Position numbers and translations under genes: made by a program
Notes under the pieces: generated by a model
Database searches by the model: none
What the model saw: only the letters and a program-made list of their open reading frames with translations
Told to the model about the DNA's origin: nothing
In this document: piece after piece, positions 32,690 to 41,001 of the stretch
How positions within the stretch are numbered: position 1 is the first letter of the stretch
How the letters are laid out: every line of letters begins with the position of its first letter
From: JAVDCA01 sp035293985
Lineage (GTDB): Bacteria > Pseudomonadota > Alphaproteobacteria > Rhizobiales > Xanthobacteraceae
Direction of reading: 5' to 3'
Length of the DNA stretch: 64,000 bases
Assembly: GCA_035293985.1 (NCBI GenBank)
Contig: DATGLS010000005.1
Span: forward strand, 124,001 to 188,000

Positions 32690-33811
32690 ATGTCGCAGCC
32701 CACGCGTAGCTTCGCACTGATCGGAGCGGCCGCCCTCGCCATCGCGGCCCTCGCGTCGTCAGGTGCGGCACAACCGGCGCCGGCCGCGAGCAAGCCCGAT
32801 GCGATCAAGGCCGACGTCACTTTGGGGTCGACGCCCGGCACCGTGGTGTGGGGCTATTTCGCGGCGCGCATCAAGCCGGTGCTGCGCATCAAGTCGGGCA
32901 CGACGGTGCGCATCGACACCCTGTCGCACCAGGGCGTGCTGACGAAGGATGACCCAGTCACCTTCTTCGCCGCCGGCGGCGTGCGCGCCGACGAGGTCCT
33001 GCAGGACGCCAAGGACATCTACACCAAGGTGCCGCATCCGGGCGGCCTCGGCGCGCACGTGCTCACCGGGCCGATCTACATCGAAGGCGCCGAGCCCGGC
33101 GACATGCTCGAGGTGCGCGTGCGCGATCTCGAGCTGCGCGTCCCCTACGGCGTCAACAATACCGGGCCGGGGTCGGGCGTGCTGCCCGATCTCGTCACCA
33201 AGCCCGCGCCGCTCATCATTCGCACCGATGCGGCGCGCAAGGTCGCGCTTTTGCCCGGCGGCATCGAGCTGCCGCTGTCGCCGTTCCTCGGCATCATGGC
33301 GGTGGCGCCGCCGCCCGATCTGATCGCCGTCAACTCGGTGCCGCCGGGACGCTGGGGCGGCAACCTCGACCTGCGCGTGCTCACGGTCGGCGCGACGCTC
33401 TATCTACCGGTCTTCGCCGATGGCGCGCTGTTCTACACCGGCGATCCGCACGGCCTGCAGGCCGACGGCGAGGTCGACGGCACCGCGCTCGAGCAGTCGC
33501 TCACCGCGACCCTGCAGTTCATCCTGCACAAGGGCGCCGGCCATGCCATGCGCGGACCTCGCGCCGAGGACGCGGCGAACTACTATGCCCTCGGCCTCGA
33601 TCTCGACCTCAACACGGCAATGAAAAAGTCCGTGCAGGAGACGGTCGAGCTGTTGCAGCAGAAGGGTCACCTGACCGCCGCCGAAGCGTATGCGGTCGCA
33701 AGCATGGGCGTCGATTTCAAGGTGGCCGAAGCCGTCGACAGCGTGCAGGTGATCTACGGCACGATCCCGAAGCGGTTGTTCAAGCAGAACCCGCCGTACT
33801 GGGAGAAATGA
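32690..33811 (+). CDS. Exported acetamidase/formamidase family protein
   Basis: A 373-residue member of the FmdA/AmdA family, which hydrolyses short amides to ammonia and acid. Family features are the core strands GTVVWGYFAARIKPVLRIKSG and IDTLSHQGVL, the block HPGGLGAHVLTGPIYIEGAEPGDML (residues around 105-130), NSVPPGRWGGNLDLRVL and LYLPVFADGALFYTGDPHGLQ. Unlike classical cytoplasmic formamidases it has a clear signal peptide (FALIGAAALAIAALASSGAA), so it should act in the periplasm. The ATG at 32690 follows an inverted repeat. It is a single gene, ending in a bidirectional hairpin. Confidence 0.9.
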   Translation: MSQPTRSFALIGAAALAIAALASSGAAQPAPAASKPDAIKADVTLGSTPGTVVWGYFAARIKPVLRIKSGTTVRIDTLSHQGVLTKDDPVTFFAAGGVRADEVLQDAKDIYTKVPHPGGLGAHVLTGPIYIEGAEPGDMLEVRVRDLELRVPYGVNNTGPGSGVLPDLVTKPAPLIIRTDAARKVALLPGGIELPLSPFLGIMAVAPPPDLIAVNSVPPGRWGGNLDLRVLTVGATLYLPVFADGALFYTGDPHGLQADGEVDGTALEQSLTATLQFILHKGAGHAMRGPRAEDAANYYALGLDLDLNTAMKKSVQETVELLQQKGHLTAAEAYAVASMGVDFKVAEAVDSVQVIYGTIPKRLFKQNPPYWEK

Positions 33812-33834
33812 GCCCCAGTACGTCGCGGCGCCCC

Positions 33835-33858
33835 GTCTCGCCCGATGCCGGGCGAGAC
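33835..33858. terminator. Bidirectional terminator-like hairpin
   Basis: Perfect 10-bp stem GTCTCGCCCG / CGGGCGAGAC with an ATGC loop between two convergent genes. No long T-tract is present on either side. Confidence 0.6.
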
Positions 33859-33871
33859 TGGACGTCTCATC

Positions 33872-35188
33872 CTATTGCGCGAGATGCAGCGGCACCGCGA
33901 CCCACTGCTGGACGCCGAGCGTGGTGCAGCCGCTCGTCTGGGAGAAGTTGAGGTTGACGCTGCCGTCGGTCGTGAAGGTGTTGAGCACGAACTTGGTGCA
34001 CTTGTTGTTGTTGCTGGCGCCGCTGCCGTGCCAGGTCACGTTCGAGCGCGGCAGGTAGACGACGCCGTCGGCATTGAACGTCGCGCCCGGCCCGAACGTA
34101 TCGGCGATGCCCCAGGGGCTGTCGGTGTTGGTCAGCACGGGGTCCTGATAGATCGCGATGCCGACCCAGGGATTGGCCGAATTGGTCGACGGCGAGACCG
34201 TGAGGGTCGCGCCCTGCCCTTTCCCGGTCGGAAACGTGATCGCGCTCGGCAGGCTGTTGTCGCCGGTGAGCACGATCGTGGTGCGCACCGTGTTGACGTT
34301 CGCCTTGGCGGCGACGTTCAGGTTGCCGTTCTCGACGACGATGATGGTGTCCGAGCTCGGCGTCGCCCCGGTGAGGTAACCGGTCCCGGTGAGGGTGAGA
34401 TCGCCGCAGACGTGATATTCGGTGCCGTAGCTTTGCGAGATCTTGATCAGGCCGGCGGGGGGGCTGGTCGCGCTCGCGTCCCACGTCACGCCCGAGCTCG
34501 CGCCCTTGGGGCACTGCATCGTGATGTTGGTGTTGAGGCCCGCATAGATGTCGGGAACCGCCACCTGATTGCTGCTGGAGTTGCTGCAATTGGCGACGTT
34601 GCCGGCCGCGATCGAAGCCGACGCATTGCCGTTGTGGCCGTTGCAGTTCATGCTCGTGTTGGAGCGGATGCCGCAGCCGGTCAGCGACAGGTTGGGCGCG
34701 CCGTTGAGCGTCAGCGAGACGTCGGACAGACTCTGGTCGTGGTCGAGCGTGAGGATGCACGAGTTCTCGGTTCCCGAGCCGGGCGCCACCGATGTCGTGG
34801 CGCTGACTGCGATCGACGAGATGCCCAAGGCCTGCATCACGCTCGTTCCGACCGAGCCCGTCACGCTCGCATGATAGTTGCCGTTCTGGTCCATCGAGAA
34901 GGAGGGCGTGCCGGCGGACGCGCCGAGGGTGTTCGGATTGCCATTGAACACGGCGAGAGCCACGGCGCTCCAATTCGGCGATCCGTCCTTCGCGCCGGCC
35001 AGCACCGCGGAGTCGAGCGCCGTCTGCAGCTGCGTACGGGCCGTCGCGGCCCGCGAATAGTCCACGGCGGCGCCGATTCCCGCGAGAATCGGGATCGCCA
35101 ACAATGCCATCAGCGGCAACACCGAACCCTCGCGGTTTGCAACGAACGCAAAGCCGCCGCGGATGAGCTTCCGAAACTCTCCCCCCAT
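33872..35188 (-). CDS. TadE/TadG-like (Flp pilus assembly) protein
   Basis: A 438-residue protein with an N-terminal cytoplasmic leader, REGSVLPLMALLAIPILAGIGAAVDYSRAA as its single TadE-type membrane segment (residues about 17-46), and a long extracytoplasmic domain rich in Ser, Thr, Asn and Gly with three or more cysteines likely in disulfides (NSCILTL, LTGCGIRSN, MNCNGHN, NCSNSSSN). It belongs with TadG-like pseudopilin-associated proteins. The ATG at 35188 has AAGGA upstream; a longer open frame upstream is not supported. No other tad/cpa gene is in the window, so it is an orphan. Confidence 0.85.
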   Translation of the reverse strand: MGGEFRKLIRGGFAFVANREGSVLPLMALLAIPILAGIGAAVDYSRAATARTQLQTALDSAVLAGAKDGSPNWSAVALAVFNGNPNTLGASAGTPSFSMDQNGNYHASVTGSVGTSVMQALGISSIAVSATTSVAPGSGTENSCILTLDHDQSLSDVSLTLNGAPNLSLTGCGIRSNTSMNCNGHNGNASASIAAGNVANCSNSSSNQVAVPDIYAGLNTNITMQCPKGASSGVTWDASATSPPAGLIKISQSYGTEYHVCGDLTLTGTGYLTGATPSSDTIIVVENGNLNVAAKANVNTVRTTIVLTGDNSLPSAITFPTGKGQGATLTVSPSTNSANPWVGIAIYQDPVLTNTDSPWGIADTFGPGATFNADGVVYLPRSNVTWHGSGASNNNKCTKFVLNTFTTDGSVNLNFSQTSGCTTLGVQQWVAVPLHLAQ

Positions 35189-35483
35189 GGGAATGGTTCC
35201 TTTCGTGACGAGTTCTCGGCAAACCTTGCCGGGCCAGTCTTTCATCCGGGCTAAGTCCCGCGAGAAAGTTTTAATCGAATTGGAATCAACGACGTACCAT
35301 CGAGCGGCTATCAGCCGGGGCGCGACCGAATCGCGAGACGAACCGGATCCGGTCGGACGGCGACCTGACAGACCCCGACGAATTGGACGCGGAACAGCAG
35401 CGAAGCGCCGTCGTTTTTCCCTGAGCGGGCGCCGGTCGGGCCCGCGGGAACAAACGGTCGGGGACGGAGGACAGGAGGAGCAT

Positions 35484-35687
35484 ATGAAGTCCAGAATCAC
35501 GATGATCCTGGGAGCCGCCGCCTTGGTTGCGCTGCTGGGACCGATTTCCGCCCAGGCTGGTGGGGTCCATGTCGGGCCCGGCGGCGTTCGCATCGGCGGC
35601 GACCGCGATCATTGTCGCACCATCATCGACCACCGCACGAACGACCGCGGCGACGAGGTAACCGTGCGTCGTCGCGTTTGCGACTGA
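35484..35687 (+). CDS. Small exported protein
   Basis: A 67-residue protein with a signal peptide (MILGAAALVALLGPISAQA) followed by a short glycine-rich mature part (GGVHVGPGGVRIGG) and a charged segment with two cysteines (CRTII, RRVCD) that could form one disulfide. AGGAGG stands 5 nt before the ATG, a very strong ribosome site, and a GC-rich hairpin follows the stop, both of which support a real expressed gene. The mature part resembles other tiny exported proteins of Rhizobiales with unknown role. Confidence 0.8.
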   Translation: MKSRITMILGAAALVALLGPISAQAGGVHVGPGGVRIGGDRDHCRTIIDHRTNDRGDEVTVRRRVCD

Positions 35688-35713
35688 CGATCCTCACCGG
35701 AAGACACTTGCTT

Positions 35714-35736
35714 GGGCCCCGCCCTCTGCGGGGCCC
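35714..35736 (+). terminator. Terminator-like hairpin after the small exported protein gene
   Basis: Stem GGGCCCCGC / GCGGGGCCC with a 5-nt loop, followed by GGTTCATTTGTTC (moderately T-rich), 26 bp after the stop codon. Confidence 0.6.
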
Positions 35737-35837
35737 GGTTCATTTGTTCGTGATGCCGTCGCATGGGACCTGCCAGTTCCGCGGGCGACCAAGACGCCTG
35801 CACGCGAGCGATCGAAGCCAGGTGCGGAGACCAGCCG

Positions 35838-36182
35838 GTGGAGACCAGCAGGAAGCGTCATGTCGCCGTCGCGTCCGCGATATTCGGTGGCTTGGCCCTG
35901 ACCGCGGTCGTTCTGGCCGGCGCATTGGCCGTCGCCGACAAGCGCGCCGCCGAGACGCTCAATGCGGAGCCGCGGATCACCCATGAAAACATCAAGCGCA
36001 AATCGACGGCTTCAGCCGCTCGGCGCGGCGCGGCTCAGCTGAGCAAGCAGCACGCCGCCTCCGGCGGCACATCCACGGTCGCGTCGGCACGAACAGATGC
36101 GGCGACCGTCGGAAGCGCCGACAGCGCGCCGACCATACGCATCACAGATCATCACCATAGAAGAAGGCATCACCGGCGGTAG
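35838..36182 (+). CDS. Hypothetical single-pass membrane protein
   Basis: A 114-residue frame with a basic start (SRKRH), one membrane helix (IFGGLALTAVVLAGALAVA) and a low-complexity Ala/Ser/Thr tail ending in a His/Arg cluster (DHHHRRRHHRR). A GTG at 35838 with GGAG 9 nt upstream is the preferred start; an ATG at 35763 would add 25 residues lacking homology features. Coding status is uncertain because composition alone supports it. Confidence 0.4.
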   Translation: METSRKRHVAVASAIFGGLALTAVVLAGALAVADKRAAETLNAEPRITHENIKRKSTASAARRGAAQLSKQHAASGGTSTVASARTDAATVGSADSAPTIRITDHHHRRRHHRR

Positions 36183-36191
36183 CCGCCGATC

Positions 36192-36620
36192 TCAAGGGTG
36201 CCCGCGCGTCGTCTCGGCGCCGGTAGCGGGCCACAGGGGATTGTTGGGATAGAAACGGAGCGCCTCGCGCTGCGGCGACGGCTCTGCCTTGATCTTGATC
36301 TCCCCCGCGGTCTCGAGGCGGCGCCCGGCGGCGTGAACCGCACCCAGCGAAGGTGCAAAAAAGCTGTCGATCAACGTACCGCGGCCGAACCAATGGACCC
36401 TGGTGCGCAGAAAAGCCAGAACGTAGGCGTCATCGCAGCCGGGATACTGCATGATGATGTGCAGGATGTCGCCATCGTACTTGGCGCGGGCCTGCTTCAC
36501 GCTGGCGCGGGGACCGGATGCGCGGCCGACGGCGCGATCGGGATGTGCCGGGCCCTTGACCGAAACGGGCTGAACGCTCGTCAACAGCTCTTGAGCCCAC
36601 CTTAAAGACGCACCCATCAT
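36192..36620 (-). CDS. Hypothetical protein
   Basis: A 142-residue frame (ATG at 36620). The middle looks protein-like (KYDGDILHIIMQYPGCDDAY, VLAFLRTRVHWFGRGTLIDS, FFAPSLGAVHAAGRRLETAG), followed by a short polar tail. No domain was recognised and there is no signal peptide. The plus strand over the same bases also has an open frame, but its sequence is lower-complexity. It is convergent with the small membrane protein gene. Confidence 0.42.
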   Translation of the reverse strand: MMGASLRWAQELLTSVQPVSVKGPAHPDRAVGRASGPRASVKQARAKYDGDILHIIMQYPGCDDAYVLAFLRTRVHWFGRGTLIDSFFAPSLGAVHAAGRRLETAGEIKIKAEPSPQREALRFYPNNPLWPATGAETTRGHP

Positions 36621-36967
36621 GCTGCGGCTGCTCCGCCGCGGAACGTGCCCTCGGACACCGTCATCACCCCATCGCAACGTCCGCTACGGAAACGAACATA
36701 AGTGATTCGCGCCGCACGGACAGCGTGCTCGCAGACTCGATCTTCCAATGCTCGCGCCGACCCGAACACCCCAGCCCCGCACCCCGGACGGATGGTCCGG
36801 GCGTGCTGCTCAAGGAATGGAGAACGTTATGTTCAACCCATTTCTTCCGGGATCGCCGGTGAACCATTTCGGATGCCGGTCCGACCAAAGGTCGGATGAG
36901 CGCCCGCGAAATGTCGATCGGCTATTCCGGCGCCTCGGGTGAACCGGGTGAGTGCGGAGAACTGCAG
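36621..36967. other. Intergenic region with a 7-bp hairpin
   Basis: A 347-bp gap upstream of the TPR gene. It contains TCCGACC-AAA-GGTCGGA (36880-36896), a perfect short hairpin, and a 37-codon frame (36830-36942) that has a decent ribosome site but no recognisable product. Confidence 0.45.
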
Positions 36968-38011
36968 ATGCGCCCGTCAGTATACTCGTTGCTCGCATGC
37001 CTGGCCCTGACGGCGCTCGCATGCGTTGGTACGCCGGCCGCGGCCGACGACCGGGACATCTGCGGAACGCAGTCGGGCGACCTTTCACTCGCGGCATGCT
37101 CGCGCGCCATCGAGACGCGTCAATACACGGGTCGGAGCCTCGCGCAGCTCTATGCCGGTCGCGGTCTCGCCTACCTCGCGCGGCGCGACCTCGAGCACGC
37201 CCTGGCGGATTTCAACGAGGCGATCCGGGTCGATCCGACCTATGTGCGCGCCTACAACGCCCGCGGCATCGCCTGGCGCCACAAAGGCGACCTCGACCGG
37301 GCCATCGCCGACCATGACGAAGCGATCCGGCTCGATCCGAAAAATGGATACGCTTACGGCAATCGCGGCGATGCATGGAGAGTCAAAGGCGACGTCGACC
37401 GCGCGATCGCCGACTATGACCAGGCGATCCGGCTCGATCCGAGCAATGAATACACCTACGTCAGCCGCGGCGACGCCTGGAAGGCCAAGGGCGACCTCGA
37501 CCGGGCGATCGCCGACTATGACCAGGCGATCCGGCTCGATCCGAAAGACGCTGGTCCCTACTCCAGCCGCGGCGTCGTTTGGAAAGCCAAGGGCGACCTC
37601 GATCGTGCCATCGCGGATTATTCCGAGGCGATCCGCATCGATCCGAAAGAGGCTTCTTTCTACTACAACCGCGGCATCGCTTGGAAAGCCAAGGGCGACC
37701 TCGACCGTGCAATCGCGGATTATTCCGAAGCGATCCAGCTCGATCCGAACGATGCGGGCGCCTATGTCAACCGCGGCAGCGCCCTCGGCAACAAGGGCGA
37801 GCTCGACCGCGCCATCGCCGACTATACCGTGGCGATCCAGCTCCAGCCTAAAGATCCCGATGCCTACTTCGACCGCGGCCTCGCGTGGGAGCGCGAGCAC
37901 CGGCTGCAAGAGGCCTTGGCCGACTTCCGGATGTATTCTCAACTCGCGCCGTCCGAGCCGGATGGCCCGAAGGCTGTCGCGCGCGTATTGGAAGAATTGG
38001 TTGCAAAGTGA
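36968..38011 (+). CDS. Exported tetratricopeptide (TPR) repeat protein
   Basis: A 347-residue protein with a signal peptide (LLACLALTALACVGTPAAA) and about eight TPR units of 34 residues over residues 65-335. A typical unit is YNRGIAWKAKGDLDRAIADY followed by SEAIQLDPNDAGA. The units from about residue 95 to 310 are unusually alike (KGDLDRAIADYDQAIRLDP recurs), and this holds at DNA level. TPR arrays are protein-protein scaffolds; with a signal peptide it should act in the periplasm or on the envelope. The ATG at 36968 has GGAG 9 nt upstream. A perfect 12-bp hairpin overlaps the stop codon. The partner is unknown. Confidence 0.88.
   Translation: MRPSVYSLLACLALTALACVGTPAAADDRDICGTQSGDLSLAACSRAIETRQYTGRSLAQLYAGRGLAYLARRDLEHALADFNEAIRVDPTYVRAYNARGIAWRHKGDLDRAIADHDEAIRLDPKNGYAYGNRGDAWRVKGDVDRAIADYDQAIRLDPSNEYTYVSRGDAWKAKGDLDRAIADYDQAIRLDPKDAGPYSSRGVVWKAKGDLDRAIADYSEAIRIDPKEASFYYNRGIAWKAKGDLDRAIADYSEAIQLDPNDAGAYVNRGSALGNKGELDRAIADYTVAIQLQPKDPDAYFDRGLAWEREHRLQEALADFRMYSQLAPSEPDGPKAVARVLEELVAK
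37282..37830 (+). repeat. 102-bp tandem DNA repeats encoding near-identical TPRs
   Basis: Five to six 102-bp units with long identical stretches, such as AAGGGCGACCTCGACCG and GCGATCCGGCTCGATCCG, recurring in phase with the 34-residue TPR. The similarity at synonymous positions indicates recent duplication or gene conversion. Confidence 0.8.
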
Positions 38012-38035
38012 CGGGCCGCGACTGCGGCCCGTCAC
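38008..38035 (+). terminator. Perfect hairpin overlapping the TPR gene stop codon
   Basis: GTGACGGGCCGC / GCGGCCCGTCAC, a 12-bp perfect stem with a GACT loop; the TGA stop lies in the left arm. No T-tract follows. Confidence 0.55.
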
Positions 38036-38117
38036 GATCCGCGCAGCCGGTCGCAGGCGGTCCGCCGCTCCGAGCAGCACACGGTCTGCGGCTCAAGTCT
38101 CGCCGCCGTGCTCGTTG

Positions 38118-38250
38118 CGCCGCCGTGCTCCTTGCGCCACTGCGCCACCTGCGCCTGCGTCGCAAACCATCACTTTCCCTTCGCCTTCGAGAGCGCGATC
38201 AGCTGCTCGACGACCGGCAACCGCGAGCAGTGGCCGCTGACATGCTGATG
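38118..38250 (-). pseudogene. Decayed copy of the 3' end of a polysaccharide deacetylase gene
   Basis: About 130 bp closely matches the 3' end of the intact deacetylase gene at 39983. On the minus strand it reads LPVVEQLIALSKAKGK-stop-WFATQAQVAQW against LPVVARLIAHMKAKGKCWFATHAQVARW. The codon for Cys (TGC) is TGA here, so it cannot be translated through. It has no 5' part or start codon. It sits 5 bp after the EamA gene's 3' end, as a leftover of a partial duplication or of recombination between two deacetylase genes. Confidence 0.8.
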
Positions 38251-38254
38251 TTGA

Positions 38255-39166
38255 TCAGTTCAGCGCGACGACGTTGGAGGCCACCGGGCGTCGACGCACG
38301 GCCTCGCGGTGGAAGGTGTATAGACCGCACGTCGCGATCAAGGCCGTGCCGATGATGCTCCATAGATCGGGAACCTGGCCGAATATGAAATAGCCGGCCA
38401 GTCCGCCCCAGATGAGCAATGTGTAGCGAAAGGCGGCGACGACCGACAGCGGCGCGATCCGGCACGCATGAACGAGCAGAAGCATGCCGACCAGATAACT
38501 CGCCGCCTGGACGATCACGAGAAGGTGCAGCGGTTGCGTCAATGGCACCCACTCATGGATCCCGAATGCGAGGCTTCCCGCCGCGGCGAAAACGGCCGAA
38601 TAGAAGGTGACTTCAATGGCCGGTGTTTTCTGATCGATCGTGCGCGTGACGGTGTCCCGCGCCGCGCCCGCGGCCGCACAGGCGAGCGCGAGGAACGCCC
38701 ATTTGTCCAGCGCGAATGGATTCGGTTTTATGACGAGCAGCACACCGCAGAATCCGCCGATGATCGCGAGCCAGCGTCGATGGCCGACCGGCTCGTGAAA
38801 GAACACGGTCGCGAGGATCGTCAACATGAATGGCGCCGTCAGCAGCACGGCGTAAATCTCGGGCAACTGCATATGCACCACCGCAACCGTGAACGTGAAG
38901 ATGTTGATGCAGTCGAACAGGCTGCGCGCCAGCATGGATGGCGCGGTCGCGGTTCGCATCCGTGGCAGTCTTCGCGTGGCGATCATGGCTATTGCGAGCG
39001 CGGCCGCGATCACGACGCTCCTGATGAAAATCAGCTCGATCGGCGGGAAATAGCGGCCAAAGACCTTCAGGATGATGTCGCCCACCGTGAAGGAAAACAT
39101 GCTGGCGTTGATCGACCAGATGCCGCGGAGGAAGGAGGATTCGGATCGCTGCTCGGAAACCGTCAT
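38255..39166 (-). CDS. EamA/DMT-family transporter
   Basis: A 303-residue inner-membrane protein with ten predicted helices in two EamA halves, the drug/metabolite transporter layout. Early helices include INASMFSFTVGDIILKVFG and LIFIRSVVIAAALAIAMIA; the loop motif FFHEPVGHRRWLAIIGGFCG and the closing WGGLAGYFIFGQVPDLWSII are typical. The ATG at 39166 was chosen because an upstream ATG adds a non-conserved leader. The substrate is unknown (often amino acids or small metabolites). It is a single gene, abutting the deacetylase remnant. Confidence 0.88.
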   Translation of the reverse strand: MTVSEQRSESSFLRGIWSINASMFSFTVGDIILKVFGRYFPPIELIFIRSVVIAAALAIAMIATRRLPRMRTATAPSMLARSLFDCINIFTFTVAVVHMQLPEIYAVLLTAPFMLTILATVFFHEPVGHRRWLAIIGGFCGVLLVIKPNPFALDKWAFLALACAAAGAARDTVTRTIDQKTPAIEVTFYSAVFAAAGSLAFGIHEWVPLTQPLHLLVIVQAASYLVGMLLLVHACRIAPLSVVAAFRYTLLIWGGLAGYFIFGQVPDLWSIIGTALIATCGLYTFHREAVRRRPVASNVVALN

Positions 39167-39318
39167 CAGGATCTGTTGCGGTATGGCAGAGTGATCGGCC
39201 CGCCGTAGATTGGGGCGAACGTTGGCAAGACCCAACGCGTGGCACAATGTTGGGTCTCGCGAAGGGCTCGACCCGACCTACTGGAAAGACGCGTGGATCG
39301 ATTCCATTGGACTCTGCG

Positions 39319-39837
39319 TCAGAGCCAGTTGACCGGGCCGAGGAAGTCCCGCTTGCCGAGCGGCACGCCGCGATGACGCAGGATGTCGTACGCCGTCGTC
39401 ACGAAGAAGAAGAAATTCGGCAGCGCGAACTGTTGCAGATAGTCGTTTCCCTTGATTTTCCGGTCGTTGCTGCCGGCCTTCCAGGCGATGACCTTGTCCT
39501 CCGCGCCGTCGAGCTGCGCGCGCGTCAGCGACTTGACGAAGCCCAGGGCGGTTTCGACACGGCCCTTGGCGGCGGCGAAGCTGGTGTCGTCCACGGCCGG
39601 CAGCGCGGGGGGCGTAACGCCGGCCAGGCGGCCGCCGGTGTTCATCGCGAGATCGGCCGACTGACGGATCTGGCGGGCGAGGCTGAACATGTCTGGGTAC
39701 AGACGGTCCTGCAGCAGCACCGATTCCTCGATCTTGTTGGCGGCACAATGCGCGGCAGCCTTGTCGATGATGCCCACCAGTGCGCCGAGCTGTTGCGCGC
39801 AGGGCGTTACGGCCGCGTCGTACAACGAGTATGCCAT
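39319..39837 (-). CDS. DUF1993 domain protein
   Basis: A 172-residue protein covering a whole DUF1993 domain, an all-helical DinB-like fold of unknown biochemical role: YDAAVTPCAQQLGALVGIID, LLQDRLYPDMFSLARQIRQS, ALGFVKSLTRAQLDGAEDKV and ALPNFFFFVTTAYDILRHRG. It is cytoplasmic and found as single genes across proteobacteria. AAGGAG about 9 nt before the ATG supports the start. No metal-binding triad typical of true DinB hydrolases is evident. Confidence 0.88.
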   Translation of the reverse strand: MAYSLYDAAVTPCAQQLGALVGIIDKAAAHCAANKIEESVLLQDRLYPDMFSLARQIRQSADLAMNTGGRLAGVTPPALPAVDDTSFAAAKGRVETALGFVKSLTRAQLDGAEDKVIAWKAGSNDRKIKGNDYLQQFALPNFFFFVTTAYDILRHRGVPLGKRDFLGPVNWL

Positions 39838-39982
39838 TTTTGGTTTCTCCTTCGAGTCGGATTTGAGCGGGAAGAAAGCTCCGGCTCGATGATCGGCTCG
39901 ACCGCTGCCCGCGCGAGCCGGTCCGGGCGCGGCGGGAAAACGCGGCCGTAGGCCGTCGCCCGAGGGGTGGCCCGCATAGGCC

Positions 39983-40900
39983 TCACGCTTCGCCGCCGTG
40001 CTGCTTGCACCACCGCGCGACCTGCGCGTGCGTCGCGAACCAGCACTTTCCCTTCGCCTTCATGTGCGCGATCAGCCGCGCGACGACCGGCAGGCGCGAG
40101 CGGTGGCCGCTGACGTGCGGATGCATCGTCAACAGGAAGAGCCCGCCCTCGTCCCAGGCGCCGTCGAATTCGGCGCGGAAGATCTCCTCGACCGCCGACG
40201 GCGGCGTATAGGGCCGCAGCGCCGAAAAGCGCACCATGTTGTAGTAGACGGCGTCGTCGCGGATCCATTCCGGCGGCAGCTCGACGATGCCGGTCGGCTG
40301 GCCGTTCTCCAGGAGCTCGTAGGCATCGTCGTCCGCCATCAGGCTCGAGTCGTAGAGCAGCCCCATCTCGCGGATGATCGCGAGCGTCTCGGTCGAGAAA
40401 TCCCAGCTCGCCGTGCGCATGCCGACCGGCCGGGTGCCGACGATCCGGGCGAGCGTGTCGGCGGCGCGCAGGGTCAATTCGCGCTCGGCGCCCGGCGGCA
40501 GTGTCGTATTCGCCTCGTGAATCCAGGAATGGATGCCGATCTCGTGACCCTCCGCGGCGACCCGCTTCACCTCGTCGGGATAAATGAGCGCAACGACCGC
40601 AGGATAGAAAAAGCTCGCCGGCACCTGCTCGCGCGCCAACAGCTTCAGGATGCGCGGCACCGCCTGGCGGTGGCCGTACTGGCCTTGGCTGATGCGCATC
40701 GGGCTCTCGTCCTTGTCGCGCAACGGGATCGTCTCGTGGTCCGCGTCGAACGACAAGGCGACGGCGCAGCGCGCGCCATCCGGCCAGGATTTCGGTCGCA
40801 GGCTGCGGCCGGCGCGGGCGCGGCCGATGATGCCGCGCCAGATGCTTTCCGGCCATTGCCAGGGCTCGCCGTCCGGATGCCGCGCGCGCTGATCGTTCAT
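39983..40900 (-). CDS. Polysaccharide deacetylase family protein
   Basis: A 305-residue NodB-homology protein: CAVALSFDADHETIPLRD carries the catalytic Asp and metal Asp-type pair (D-A-D), EIGIHSWIHEAN contains the H-x3-H metal motif, GMRTASWDFS is the Arg/Trp block, and FLLTMHPHVSGHRSRLPVVA is the late leucine-histidine motif. The active site is complete, so a real deacetylase of a sugar or amide is likely. The start is set at the ATG 40900; ATGs at 40909 and 40954 lie inside a dispersed repeat. Its 3' end has a decayed duplicate at 38118. Confidence 0.88.
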   Translation of the reverse strand: MNDQRARHPDGEPWQWPESIWRGIIGRARAGRSLRPKSWPDGARCAVALSFDADHETIPLRDKDESPMRISQGQYGHRQAVPRILKLLAREQVPASFFYPAVVALIYPDEVKRVAAEGHEIGIHSWIHEANTTLPPGAERELTLRAADTLARIVGTRPVGMRTASWDFSTETLAIIREMGLLYDSSLMADDDAYELLENGQPTGIVELPPEWIRDDAVYYNMVRFSALRPYTPPSAVEEIFRAEFDGAWDEGGLFLLTMHPHVSGHRSRLPVVARLIAHMKAKGKCWFATHAQVARWCKQHGGEA

Positions 40901-40903
40901 CTC

Positions 40904-40951
40904 GAGCATGATCCCGAAAAGTGGAAGCCGTTTTCGGATAAGATCATGCTC
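40904..40951. repeat. Dispersed palindrome, family E (GAGCATGATC type)
   Basis: GAGCATGATCCCGAAAAGTGG pairs with TTTTCGGATAAGATCATGCTC (shown as arms of up to 20 nt: AGCATGATCCCGAAAAGTGG / TTTTCGGATAAGATCATGCT). This is a repeat type common in Rhizobiales. It overlaps possible upstream start codons of the deacetylase gene. Confidence 0.8.
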
Positions 40952-41001
40952 CAAACGAAGAAACCAGACCCCGATTCAAATTCGATTGAATTGGGCGAGG
41001 C

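Noticed and set aside
36830..36942. 37-codon frame with a fair ribosome site before the TPR gene
   Set aside because: There is no family, signal or conserved pattern to support it; it is mentioned only as content of the gap.
37085..38080. Minus-strand 331-codon frame with repeated units across the TPR gene
   Set aside because: The periodic sequence is just the antisense of the TPR repeats.
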